From Nautilus pompilius (lineage: Eukaryota > Mollusca > Cephalopoda > Nautilida > Nautilidae): a stretch of 64,000 nucleotides of DNA. The stretch lies in contig JACATO010002451.1 in the NCBI GenBank assembly GCA_018389105.1, positions 3,860,501 through 3,924,500 of the forward strand, read 5' to 3'. Positions 27,301 through 34,449 of this stretch are shown here, piece by piece (position 1 is the first letter of the stretch; each line of letters starts with the position of its first letter). The notes below the pieces were generated by a model. It was given only the letters and a program-made list of their open reading frames with translations, was not told the DNA's origin and searched no databases. The position numbers and the translations under genes were made by a program.

Positions 27301-27635
27301 ATGATTGTACTAGCATAGTCCTCCTTCACCTTCTTGTAGTTCTCAAATAATTCCTCAAACTCCTTTGTGTCACGACACTTGCCCACACAGATCAGCCCCA
27401 AGACTTTGCGATGTGCTTGGAAGTCACCCCAGTTGTTGTTCTCCACGGGATATGCGCGTTTGTAGCGAAGCCAGATGTCCCGCTGCTGGTTGGGAATCCT
27501 GACAGTCTGCAGGCGTCGAACGCGCTCCCACAGGTGATGGAACGTCTTGCATTTGAGCAGTGAGCCAATGTGCCGGACCAGAATAAGGAGACACTGGTGG
27601 TCCTCAGCCACTTGGGAGTAGTCAATATAGCTCAT
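250..27635 (-). CDS. TRAPPC9: TRAPPC9 (NIBP/Trs120), TRAPP II complex subunit, 3'-truncated by window edge
   Basis: TRAPPC9 is the Trs120-type subunit of the TRAPP II tethering complex, which acts in Golgi and endosomal vesicle traffic. Twenty coding exons can be read on the minus strand, giving about 1,070 residues against about 1,150 in vertebrates. Collinear matches to vertebrate TRAPPC9 include [83 protein letters not shown] and LCYSGGPGQ. Exon phases agree across 19 consecutive exons, and nearly all junctions are GT-AG. An insertion of roughly 75-80 residues, acidic to polar, interrupts the N-terminal region compared with vertebrates. One short exon before the last visible exon is not found, and the final exon(s) lie left of base 1. 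The identity is secure; the exon boundaries were read by eye. Confidence 0.95.
352..2137. other. TRAPPC9 intron, mostly featureless
   Basis: Apart from the pogo MITE at 796-1,002 I see no gene or element. A missing TRAPPC9 exon of some 60-100 bases must lie somewhere between 352 and 4,800, but no candidate satisfied both phase and sequence. Confidence 0.5.
796..1002. mobile_element. pogo/Tigger-type MITE, 207 bp, in TRAPPC9 intron
   Basis: The ends are CAGTAAAACCTTGATTTAAC on the left and CAAATTGAGGTTTTACTG on the right. They form inverted repeats typical of pogo/Tigger elements and are flanked by TA on both sides. There is no coding capacity, so it is a non-autonomous deletion derivative. 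Confidence 0.8.
2138..2333 (-). pseudogene. hAT-like transposase relic, C-terminal dimerisation part
   Basis: One minus-strand frame without an ATG reads [20 protein letters not shown], then [20 protein letters not shown] and [14 protein letters not shown] before TAA. This is the hAT C-terminal dimerisation pattern (LLxxPHSNAxxERxFSxV.K.KT..R). It has the same strand and order as the relic at 3.65-4.14 kb, so both probably belong to one decayed element of about 2 kb. The interval between them holds only weak hints of coding. Confidence 0.6.
3653..4135 (-). pseudogene. hAT-like transposase relic, N-terminal/catalytic part
   Basis: A 160-codon ORF resembles the invertebrate hAT-like family around its first catalytic Asp. 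It reads [11 protein letters not shown], then [13 protein letters not shown], then [12 protein letters not shown] and [11 protein letters not shown], the pattern seen in such transposases (K-E-MFPDS, ..KRTK.., FS-ATDGS, LYPLVVRYF). It stops at 3,653, and homologous sequence continues in another frame just downstream. It lies in the TRAPPC9 intron on the same strand. Confidence 0.55.
4801..4960 (-). CDS. TRAPPC9: TRAPPC9 exon 20 (3' boundary uncertain)
   Basis: From acceptor TTTTTAG|A at 4,960 the frame encodes [13 protein letters not shown], then [16 protein letters not shown]. This fits vertebrate RMAIQVDKFNFESFP and [21 protein letters not shown]. Two phase-0 donors are possible: ACA|GTATCC (exon end 4,819) and AAA|GTTGTT (exon end 4,801). 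Neither is strong. The frame runs into TGA shortly after, so splicing must occur here. Confidence 0.75.
5254..5332. repeat. 79-bp short inverted-repeat element
   Basis: ATGTTCAGGTGAAA and TTTCACCTGAACAT are perfect 14-base inverted repeats around a short spacer that repeats GGTGAAACCCAG. It may be a very small MITE; no clear target duplication was seen. It lies in the TRAPPC9 intron, 84 bases from exon 19. Confidence 0.5.
5416..5526 (-). CDS. TRAPPC9: TRAPPC9 exon 19
   Basis: 111 bp, phase 2 in and out. It encodes [20 protein letters not shown], matching vertebrate [20 protein letters not shown]. Donor AG|GTAAGT. Confidence 0.9.
5851..5993 (-). CDS. TRAPPC9: TRAPPC9 exon 18
   Basis: 143 bp, phase 0 to phase 2. 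It encodes [20 protein letters not shown] and then [20 protein letters not shown]. Vertebrate counterpart: [20 protein letters not shown] and [20 protein letters not shown]. Donor AG|GTAAGC. Confidence 0.93.
6600..7772 (-). pseudogene. piggyBac-like transposase relic
   Basis: A 191-codon ORF (7,197-7,772) ends with [21 protein letters not shown]. This resembles the piggyBac DDE_Tnp_1_7 motif LSIDEAMIPFKGR..KQY that carries a catalytic Asp. Further along the same strand, in other frames, are [19 protein letters not shown] (compare piggyBac YNxxMGGVDLxDQ) and, near 6,600, a [11 protein letters not shown] scrap. Stops and frame changes show it is dead. No TTAA-flanked ends were recognised. Confidence 0.55.
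7943..7998 (-). CDS. TRAPPC9: TRAPPC9 exon 17
   Basis: 56 bp, phase 1 to phase 0. It encodes the Ser-rich [19 protein letters not shown], corresponding to the variable vertebrate stretch around SVSGFPLSSPFRQVVRP. The call rests on splice sites (TCTTCAG|GG, AAG|GTAAGA) and exact phase more than on sequence identity. Confidence 0.78.
8374..8511 (-). CDS. TRAPPC9: TRAPPC9 exon 16
   Basis: 138 bp, phase 1 in and out. It encodes [20 protein letters not shown], matching vertebrate [20 protein letters not shown]. Two acceptors lie close together (CCTTCAG|CT and TTTAG|GC); the upstream one is chosen because only it keeps the reading frame. Donor G|GTGAGT. Confidence 0.87.
8512..12161. other. TRAPPC9 intron (3.65 kb)
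   Basis: It contains the pogo HTH relic at 11.07-11.38 kb and a hairpin-forming stretch at 9,070-9,115 (GGATTGT...ACAATCC). A 147-codon minus-strand ORF at 10,326-10,769 matches no family I know. The rest is AT-rich with no recognisable feature. Confidence 0.5.
11071..11380 (+). pseudogene. pogo/Tigger transposase relic: psq HTH plus CENP-B HTH
   Basis: Frame one reads [19 protein letters not shown] then [11 protein letters not shown], a psq-type HTH as in YTAEFKLEVVKYAKENGN. After a frame break at about 11,235 it reads [17 protein letters not shown] then [13 protein letters not shown], a CENP-B-type HTH (W..LEDELHEWV..QR...VS..QIR.KAK.I). Only the DNA-binding part remains; no catalytic domain follows. 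It lies in the TRAPPC9 intron, antisense to the gene. Confidence 0.65.
12162..12250 (-). CDS. TRAPPC9: TRAPPC9 exon 15
   Basis: 89 bp, phase 2 to phase 1. It encodes [20 protein letters not shown], which matches vertebrate [20 protein letters not shown]. Acceptor ATATTAG|CC. The donor G|GTCAGA is weak but is the only one that keeps phase with the next exon. Confidence 0.85.
12621..12834 (-). CDS. TRAPPC9: TRAPPC9 exon 14
   Basis: 214 bp, phase 1 to phase 2. It encodes [18 protein letters not shown] and then [19 protein letters not shown], matching vertebrate VEVIPALPRLQISTSLPRS. Acceptor TTTTCCAG|GA, donor AG|GTAAGT. Confidence 0.92.
13305..13431 (-). CDS. TRAPPC9: TRAPPC9 exon 13
   Basis: 127 bp, phase 0 to phase 1. 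It encodes [20 protein letters not shown] and then [19 protein letters not shown], aligned throughout with vertebrate [20 protein letters not shown]. Donor G|GTGAGT. Confidence 0.93.
14273..14358 (-). CDS. TRAPPC9: TRAPPC9 exon 12
   Basis: 86 bp, phase 1 to phase 0. It encodes [20 protein letters not shown] and DELHLSRM. Vertebrate counterpart: [20 protein letters not shown]. This begins the beta-rich C-terminal part of the protein. Donor ATG|GTGAGT. Confidence 0.93.
15107..15258 (-). CDS. TRAPPC9: TRAPPC9 exon 11
   Basis: 152 bp, phase 2 to phase 1. It encodes [18 protein letters not shown] and then [10 protein letters not shown], matching vertebrate VKLLNLPASLRP and PFIYSPI. Acceptor GTGCAG|G, donor G|GTAAGA. 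Confidence 0.9.
15591..15767 (-). CDS. TRAPPC9: TRAPPC9 exon 10
   Basis: 177 bp, phase 2 in and out. It encodes [20 protein letters not shown] through [13 protein letters not shown]. This matches vertebrate [20 protein letters not shown] and PPVPFTKLPIVR. The donor is AA|GTAAGA. Confidence 0.92.
16623..16716 (-). CDS. TRAPPC9: TRAPPC9 exon 9
   Basis: 94 bp, phase 1 to phase 2, donor CG|GTGAGT. It encodes [20 protein letters not shown] and NPQLSVR. This matches vertebrate [24 protein letters not shown]. Confidence 0.94.
17593..17791 (-). CDS. TRAPPC9: TRAPPC9 exon 8
   Basis: 199 bp, phase 0 to phase 1. It encodes [20 protein letters not shown], then [10 protein letters not shown] and [13 protein letters not shown], all strongly conserved with vertebrate TRAPPC9. 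Acceptor CTCTCCAG|ATT, donor G|GTAGGT. Confidence 0.94.
19314..19350 (+). repeat. (GA)n microsatellite running into (GAA)n
   Basis: About 14 GA dinucleotides followed by AAGAAGAAGA, within a TRAPPC9 intron, 44 bases from exon 7. Confidence 0.95.
19394..19465 (-). CDS. TRAPPC9: TRAPPC9 exon 7
   Basis: 72 bp (24 codons, phase 0 both ends) encoding [17 protein letters not shown], which matches vertebrate SMEASEFLQNAVYINLR. Acceptor TTTTACAG|AAG, donor AAG|GTGAGA. Confidence 0.92.
20046..20114 (-). CDS. TRAPPC9: TRAPPC9 exon 6
   Basis: 69 bp (23 codons, phase 0 both ends) encoding [20 protein letters not shown]. This corresponds to vertebrate [20 protein letters not shown]. Acceptor TTTACAG|TAC, donor CGG|GTAAGT. 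Confidence 0.92.
20800..21062 (-). mobile_element. tRNA-derived SINE
   Basis: On the minus strand the head reads GGCTGGCACAGTGGTTGC (A-box region) and then GAGTTTGAATCCTGG (B box), spaced as in a tRNA gene, followed by an unrelated body. It does not fold as a working tRNA. The end at 20,800 is approximate. Confidence 0.65.
21313..21437 (-). CDS. TRAPPC9: TRAPPC9 exon 5
   Basis: 125 bp, phase 1 to phase 0, donor AAG|GTAAGT. It encodes [18 protein letters not shown] followed by THYSK, nearly identical to vertebrate AKNCLSPEDIIDKYKEAI followed by SYYSK. Confidence 0.94.
22249..22383 (-). CDS. TRAPPC9: TRAPPC9 exon 4
   Basis: 135 bp, phase 1 in and out, acceptor CCTTCAG|CT and donor G|GTACAC. 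It encodes the hallmark [11 protein letters not shown], followed by a basic linker ([16 protein letters not shown]) that differs from the vertebrate linker at the same position. Confidence 0.92.
23565..23770 (+). mobile_element. tRNA-derived SINE
   Basis: The head reads GGCAGCATGGTAGTCCAGTG, then TTAGCCTACTAGACTG and a decayed B box (AAATTTGATTTCCC). It is the same layout as the SINEs at 20.8-21.06 and 28.3 kb. It lies in the TRAPPC9 intron, antisense to the gene; ends are approximate. Confidence 0.65.
24166..24201. repeat. (TA)n microsatellite
   Basis: Alternating TA with single interruptions, within a TRAPPC9 intron. Confidence 0.9.
24594..24739 (-). CDS. TRAPPC9: TRAPPC9 exon 3
   Basis: 146 bp, entered in phase 2 and left in phase 1 (G|GTGGGT). 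It encodes [20 protein letters not shown] and then a TPR-like helix ending NDWLWIG. This matches vertebrate [20 protein letters not shown] at the same place in the protein. Confidence 0.93.
24740..26811. other. TRAPPC9 intron (2.1 kb)
   Basis: Only the SINE fragment near 25.1 kb is recognisable. The remaining 1.6 kb up to exon 2 shows no coding similarity or repeats. Confidence 0.5.
25030..25215 (+). mobile_element. SINE body fragment
   Basis: TTGGCCAGCCAACCAGGTTT and CCTCTGGGCACACTAATTTT resemble the body of the SINE at 28.3 kb (TGGCCAG...GTTTCCTCTGGGC). No tRNA-like head is visible. A 61-codon ORF here is incidental. Confidence 0.4.
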
Positions 27636-27668
27636 GATGATCCTATGTACAACATCCTTTGTTTATAC
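26812..27668 (-). CDS. TRAPPC9: TRAPPC9 exon 2 (first coding exon; CDS 26,812-27,635)
   Basis: The exon has 33 bases of 5'UTR and then 824 coding bases starting [14 protein letters not shown], the conserved TRAPPC9 N-terminus. It ends GLDTDT plus two bases of an Arg codon at donor AG|GTAGTG. Residues about 125-215 are a polar, acidic insert with no counterpart in vertebrate TRAPPC9, set between a conserved SRLIILG and [10 protein letters not shown]. An 8-codon upstream ORF ends in TGA that overlaps the start codon as ATGA. Confidence 0.93.
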
Positions 27669-28317
27669 CTGAAACAACAAACAAAATGCATCTAAATCAA
27701 TTGGTTTAGTTAACAGATAAGCTTCTAAACATAATCACAATAAAGTAATGAAAAAGAAAACAGACATCAGCAGACAGTAAAGTCTTCTAAAGATCAGATT
27801 ACATAATAATGCATGAAACAACTCCTATATATCACTTCCTATTTAAAGAATTTTTTTCTAAGATCTCCAAGGTAAATATAGATATAGACATTTAACCGCA
27901 TTAAAACCTTTATAAACTATACTGAGGGGACTTTGTAGCTCAATTAAACAGAACCTTTCAGAAAATTTTGTGAAACAAAGTTTTTTTTTTCCAGGATTTA
28001 ATGGAAATTCTGATCCATGTTGCTTTATTTTTCATCAGTTACATCATTGGATACTTTTTACATGAACCAATAATGGTAGCTGTTATTCTTGTAAACCAAG
28101 AAAAAGATTCAAATAAATAGTGAGTTTGTAGATGAGGAATTTCAGTGCAAAAATGTTCTAAACTGCTTGTAAAAGTTGTGTAATCTCACCCCCATTCAAA
28201 CACTAGGATTATTCATGGGGAATGCTTAAAATGTATAATAAACCATGATCAATCATGTACTTGCTAATCTGGTGTATGAAAAACAAGCCACCCAAAAGAC
28301 ACTAGTGAAAAGGCATA

Positions 28318-28584
28318 AAGGTTGCACAGTAGTACATGGGTAGACTAATAAACAACTAGGTTTGAGAGGCCCTGAGTTTAAATCCTGGAGACTCAAATCG
28401 GCATACCTCCATGGCATAGTTTCTCACTCTTCTTTACTGGCCAGATGTAGTTTCCTCTGGGCTCCCCAGTTCCCTGAAAATTCTTTTTATCACATATATA
28501 CATTTGTTGTGAAAAGGCATCAGGAAACCAGCCCAACTTTTCATTTCCTGATACGAGTTTGAGCCACAGAGCCAGCCTCTAGGC
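28318..28584 (+). mobile_element. tRNA-derived SINE, interrupted by a hAT element
   Basis: A degenerate head (CACAGTAGTACATGGGTAGA) is followed by the B-box-like GAGTTTAAATCCTGG and a body with TGGCCAGATGTAGTTTCCTC. The hAT element starting at 28,585 is inserted at its 3' end; CTCTAGGC is duplicated on the far side at 30,801. Confidence 0.6.
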
Positions 28585-30800
28585 CAGGGTGGTCGAACTC
28601 AAATAAGCAAAGGGCCATTATTGATCAGGTTTATGCAAGTGAGGGCCACTCTCCAAAAAAGTTTGATTAAAAAAGATATTTATTAATACTTATACTAATA
28701 GAAAATTGTATTTACTACAGTGGCTAGTGCGAAATTTGAGGTTTTTTGTTTTTAACTAATTCTACAAAATCAATTTCTAAGTCAGTTAGTGCAACTCTGA
28801 CACATGAAGCTAGTGTTTCATCATCTAGCTGATTCCTCTCTTTTGACTTTATTTGGTTCATAAGAGAGAAGCTGCTTTCACAAACATAGGTTGAAGAAAA
28901 CATTGAAAGCATGTGAAGTGCAAAGTTATTTAGTTCAGGATATGATTCTGCATTTACCAGTTTCCAAAATTCTAATGGATTGTCAAGGTTTTGAGAAAGA
29001 AGAAAATGATCTTCTTTCAGCTCACATAATTCCAACTGCAGTTGAGCAGGTGCCTTATCCACTTCTATAGTAAAGGGATTGCTCAGTATCTTAAGGTCAT
29101 CCTGAATTATTTGGAAGTCCTGAAATCTCTTTTCAAATTCAGTAGAAATATCACTAAGTATGGAAACATAATCTGAAAAGTCAGTTTCTTTATCAGCAAA
29201 TACTTCCTTGCAGCTTGGAAAGTGTGTCAAATTGTTTTCCTTTAATTGTGGAATGAATAGTTTGTTCAACTTCAATTTGAATGCATCAATTTTACCCACA
29301 AGATAACAGATATCATAATTTCTTCCTTGAATTTGTTTGTTCAGAACATTTAGGTGTGAGGTAATGTCAGTCAAAACAGCTAATGCAGATATGAAATCTG
29401 GATTTTTCAGGTCATTCTCAAATTGAGTAGTGTTAGCAGATATTTCACTTTCAAAGAAAACAAGAATTTCATTTCTCAATGCAAAGAACCTCTTCAAACA
29501 ATCTCCAGCACTTAGCCATCTTACATCACAGAAAAGTGACAAATCTGGATAAACAGCATTTACCTCTTCTAAGAAATTTCTGAATTTTCTGTGAGTTAAA
29601 GCTTGAGCACCACCACGAATAAAATTAACCATTTTAGTGATAGACTTCATTACAGGATGCAGTCTGGCAGACTTGGCACAAAGAGCTTCTTGATGAATTA
29701 TACAGTGGTGTACTGGAACTAAAATATTGTTTTTTCTCAGCTCACCCACAAATCCAGTTTTCTGGCCACACAGCAGGTGCTCCATCAGTACAGACAGAAG
29801 AAAGTTTTCCATATTTAAAATCTTCATTTATAAAATTTCCAACTACCATGTCAAATGATTCAAATATATCTTTTCCTGTAGTTCTTCCAGACATTGATTT
29901 CAGATCCAAGAGTTCAGTTGTCACATTAAAATTGTATTCAATAATTTTAATAAAAATAGATAGTTGACATATGTCACAGTTGTCTGTACTTTCATCAAGA
30001 GCAGCTGACCAATATGCACAATTAGCTATTTTGTCTTTCAGAGTTTTTTCCAGTTGTAAGTCAATATCTTGAACTCTGGTAGAAACAGTCTGGTGTGATA
30101 GAGAAACGTTTTTAAATTTATCAGCAACTTCCATTTCTCCAAGTGATTTTGCCATTTCTATAGCACATTCTTTAACAATCTCTGCTGTACGAAAGGATTT
30201 ACCCTTTTTAGCCAATAATAAAGATACACGATAGGAGGCATCCAAATACTGAGCACTAGCAGTAGGAGTTATGATTTTCAAATTCTTAAAAATATTCTTC
30301 TGTGCTGTAAGTTTATCAGTTAATTGTTGCACAAGCACCAGTCTAGCAGCTTTTCCTATCACATTGTCATATTTTTTAGCATGCGTTTTATAATGACGAC
30401 TCACATTATATTCTTTCGAGCAGCTGATAGTTTGATGACAATCAAGGCATTTAATAATACCATTTTCCTCGATGCATAAATATTTATATGTCCAGTCTGC
30501 ATTAAAGTTACAATGTTCAGAGTCAATTTTTCGCTTTTTTGATACATTAGACGCCATGACACGAAAACTGATACTAATTCAAATTAAAATGAGATTTATG
30601 AATACGAAAAATCTTCAAAATTAACGGAAATTAATTACTATATATGCGAAAATAATTCATATAAATATAATTTTGTTATAATGTGTAAAAATTTATTTAA
30701 AGAAGGAAAAATTTTTTAAAATTTAGTATGACCTCGTGGGCCACATTTTAAGGTACTGAGGGCCGCACACGGCCCGCGGGCCGTATGTTCGACCACCCTG
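28585..30800 (-). mobile_element. hAT transposon, 2,216 bp, with intact ends and target duplication
   Basis: The termini CAGGGTGGTCGAACTCA and TTCGACCACCCTG are inverted repeats. The flanks carry a perfect 8-bp duplication, CTCTAGGC, at 28,577-28,584 and 30,801-30,808. The interior encodes one transposase on the minus strand, with only about 140-240 bases of non-coding DNA at each end. It sits in the first intron of TRAPPC9, same orientation. Clean ends and a single coding lesion suggest a fairly young insertion. Confidence 0.92.
28724..30557 (-). pseudogene. hAT transposase (GTF2IRD2/ZBED-like), one frameshift
   Basis: The first ORF (30,557-29,742) starts MASNVSKKRKIDSEHCNF. It carries a BED-type zinc finger (CLDC...H-x3-H, residues about 37-58), the catalytic region WSAALDESTDN (first Asp) and SSVCTDGAPAV (second Asp). 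A one-base frame break near 29,770 moves coding to the second ORF (to 28,724), which continues QKTGFVGELRKNN, CIIHQEALCAK, FCDVRWLSAG and the C-terminal dimerisation block SSTYVCESSFSLMNQIKSK. Combined length is about 600 residues, normal for this family. It resembles the animal hAT transposases related to GTF2IRD2 and EPM2AIP1. As it stands it cannot make full-length transposase. Confidence 0.85.
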
Positions 30801-30808
30801 CTCTAGGC

Positions 30809-33540
30809 AGACTACCGCTGCTGCTGAAGAGAGTCCACTAGGTCAAGCTTTTCTGGACAAATTTTGAGCTAGAGTGCTGCCCCTTTCTGAAAGGCAGCAA
30901 AGTGAACTTCTCCCATCTGTCTTGAATAAACTTTCTTTTCAGAAAACGTCTTACATTATACACCAGAATTTTGTTTGAACTAATCTCCAAACAGAATTTA
31001 TCTTACAAACCCCATGTCACTAGAATTACACCAATTTTCTAAGATCATTTTCCCAATAACTTCCATAACTTGTATTATGTTTGACTGAATATTCTCACTT
31101 TTAGTTTCTGCCAAGCAAAATAGAGCAAATATATCAATGGATAATTAATTTAATATAATATCAATTAATCTAATTTCTTGAATGTTTAATTTTGATCATA
31201 AAAATGCTATTGCCTGACTCATAATTACATTAGAAGAGATTAATAGTTTACACATCATAAAATACTGAAGGAAAATACAATATATATAAAGATTTTTTAA
31301 AAATAAATAAAAAAACTATGCCTTATAGTTAACTCACTGACCCCAAGTAAACAACATGAAATTGTGACATGTCTATTAGAAAAATTGATCACTATTAGAT
31401 CTATAAAACAAACAATAAAATTAGGTTCTCTTTATTTGTGTTAATAAATGCACCACAGGCAAATGGAATTTAATTAAAACTAAGTGAACTAACATTAAGA
31501 GTTAGTAGCATAGACAGCGAAGAATGTGATCAACAGATAAAAAATATTTTCAAAAACTAAATTAAATAAAAGGCATATATTAGTGCGAAAAATATGCTGT
31601 CCTTTTAAACTATATGCCTCTTTGTTTCAATCATAAATAATGAGTAGAATACAAAACAATTTTACTCCATATGGTGAGTTTTTTTTTTTAAAAAAAAAAT
31701 TAGCCAACTGCCCTGCATCCCAAATGTACAATATAATAATAATCTTACATCAGGATATTTTGTTTGTATTTTATTATTTTTTTAAATGGAATAAAATGTA
31801 AATTCATGTGTGCTAACATACAGTAACTTCAAATAGCAACACAAACACAACATACTGAAAACACATGGCAACATAAGTTTTAGGTCCAGTAAGAGATCAC
31901 TACATATTTAGCACAAGTTTTTCCATTCACTAATGATTCTTCTAACCCTTTTTACCAAATCCAAAGAGTGAAACTATCAAATATTTCAAATTTTCAGTTT
32001 GTGTTAATATTTTTTTAAAATCTGAAGCTATTTTCCCTTGAAAGTGGCAAAGCACTATGTAAACTTTAAGATGTCAGTAGTCACATTTGAGGCCTATATT
32101 TCAGCACTGGTGGAGGTGAATCCTGTTGCAGACCAGGATCTTTGAAGCAAATTAAAAAAAAAAACAACAACAAATAAAGAATCTTACAACTCACACTCCT
32201 TGAGAATTATAGGCAAGTAAAATGCTTTTCATTTCATTTATACAAAAAAATATAACTAATTTAAACATAAAATAAATAATATGACACTTCAATGTAGGAA
32301 AGAATGGATTGTTGAAAATGTTTTACAGTAAAAGCTAAAACTTTCACCAGTCATTCACAGGAGAGAAAAGGATGTCTCTTCTCTTTACTTGAATCACTGA
32401 CTATCCATATACTTTTTTAAAATATCTGACTATCAAAACTGTTTTTTTTTTAATTAAATGTCTGCAAATAAATAAATAACTTTTCATTTTAAGAAATCTC
32501 ACTTTTTGTTGCTGAGTTTAGTTTGACATACATTAATAAAAAGTAGCCAGAATCACTGAGACTGCTACCCTCATAACTTACACCAAATATTATCAAAGTC
32601 CTCATTAGATCAAAAAAATCCGGTCATTTGTATTTAAAATACCCTCACAAACTAGTAATGGGTGACTGAAGTAGTAACTAAACATGCTTGTTCTTCCATA
32701 ATAGACAGAACGTGTATCTTTCATTTCAGACAAATACAGAACAAGCAATTAAGTATTGTGAACTCGTATAAATAACTACGAGACCGGAGATTCAAAATGA
32801 CTGTCAAAATTCCTCTTCTTTTTTTATCATAAAAGATATGAAATATGTTTAATCTTTAAAACTTATTAAAATCCATTATTTGATTGTCAATAAAGGCTAT
32901 CAGACAAACTATTATATGTCCAAAATTATTTTTGTGCAACTTTTTTCAGCTACTGACAAGGGAGGGCTGTATGTAATCAGTTATAAAACTTTATACTCTG
33001 AAGTATCATCGTTTGGGAAGTTCATACCCGAGAAGACTGTTGAACAACAAGAACTGGACGTATTATATTATATGGTGGTGGTGGGGGGGGGGCGCGTGAT
33101 GATAAAGAAATTAAATTATTTTCACCATGTTCCCTCTAAAATAAAACAAGACTGCTAGAGACGTTTTTAGGCGTTAACAACATTAATAACAAATAAGTCT
33201 CATGTAATTATAATTTAACAGTAATAAAAGCAAAACAACAGGTTTTACCAAAGCCTCTAAGTCCTCTTCCTACCTGTGTGTGTGTGTTTCTTAAAAAAAA
33301 AAAAATTAAATATTTGGAAATCCAGGTAAACTGACAGATTTGAGTGAAAACAGGTACATGAAGTAGACTACGTAGACGGATGGTAGGGAGCCAGTACAGG
33401 GGAGGAATTTCGGGGTTTGGTCAAACCAGAGGCGAAAGGAAATCTAAAGCTAAATCGAACGGGAAGGGAGTTAGTTATTCTTTCTCGGATCTGAGTTAGA
33501 TGGGTGGGTAGGTTCCTGAGCAGACAACTCGGGCGTTGGC
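30809..33540. other. TRAPPC9 first intron, AT-rich part
   Basis: AT-rich sequence with poly-A and poly-T runs and a short (GT)n near 33,275. The 92-codon ORF at 32,880-33,158 is not similar to known proteins. Nothing else recognised. Confidence 0.5.
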
Positions 33541-33785
33541 GTAAGAGGGGGTAGAGGAAGGGTTATGGGGGTTAGGGGTTAGAGGAAGGGTTATGGGAGG
33601 GGAGGAGAGGGGTTAGAGGAAGGGTTAGGGGAGGGGAGGAGAGGGGTTAGAGGAAGGGTTATGGGAGGGGAGGAGAGGGGTTAGAGGAAGGGTTAGGGGA
33701 GGGGAGGAGAGGGGTTAGAGGAAGGGTTAGGGGAGGGGAGGAGAGGGGTTAGAGGAAGGGTTATGGGGGGTTGGGGAGGGGGGGA
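33541..33785 (+). repeat. G-rich 34-bp minisatellite with telomere-like motifs
   Basis: About six tandem copies of a 34-bp unit run from about 33,560 to 33,770. Units alternate between GGGTTAGGGG and GGGTTATGGG variants, each with GGTTAGAGGAAGGG and GAGGGGAGGAGAGG blocks. All runs of three or more G are on the plus strand. It lies within about 100-350 bases of the inferred TRAPPC9 exon-1 donor. Confidence 0.9.
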
Positions 33786-33890
33786 GGGAGTCCTCGTCTC
33801 CTGAACCATCATCGCCATCACCGATTATATTCCTCCTCTTGTCTTTTCCACTCGATTCCCGAACGCTCCGCCCGAACACTCGGCACATAC

Positions 33891-34040
33891 CTGACCTCAC
33901 GCTGCAGACCCTTCCGTAACAGTACCCGCTCAACAGCACAAGTCAAAGGGAACTCCGGCATTTTTCTACCGAAACTCTTTTTGTAAACATTGTGGAGATC
34001 CGTTCACCACACTCTCCAGTTAAGACCGTCAGGCGCCATG
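33891..34040 (-). promoter_or_regulatory. TRAPPC9: Probable TRAPPC9 promoter and non-coding first exon
   Basis: On the minus strand a YY1-like AACATGGCGCC motif near 34,040 begins a GC-richer stretch that ends in a strong donor, CAG|GTATGT, at 33,891. The next exon has a good acceptor (TTTCAG|GTATAAAC, exon from 27,668) 33 bases before the TRAPPC9 start codon. I infer that this is the 5'UTR exon and that the first intron is 6.2 kb. The transcription start is a guess. Two short upstream ORFs can be read in it (starting at the ATG of ATGGCGCC and at ATGTTTACA). Confidence 0.55.
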
Positions 34041-34449
34041 TTTTTATATTTCAGAAAGCGACCCCTATTGACGATAAAGCTAAAATAATCGATAGCAGGG
34101 GCGGGTTATTAGCAACGGAAAACGTACTGATCTGTGTATAAGTTTTTTGTTATCTTTTCTTTCATTCATTCCTTATTTTAGAATAATGCAAAAAAAATAT
34201 CAAAAACAATCGATACTTCAAGGACTTTCTGGGGGGGATGATTGGGTCGGTAATTAAAACAATGATCAATGTTTGTGTTGTTTTTTTTTTTAATTTTATT
34301 TTCCTTCCTCGTTGTAACATCTCGTAAATAGGTACATTTAAAATATAAGGGACGAGAGAGAAGGAAAGATGGACGGATAGACCTACAGAGAGACAAGATT
34401 TAAAAAAAAAAAAAACCCTCTTATATATCGGCTCTACTGACAAAATTAT

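Noticed and set aside
28318..28400. Possible tRNA gene
   Set aside because: Cloverleaf stems do not pair and the sequence continues into a shared SINE body.
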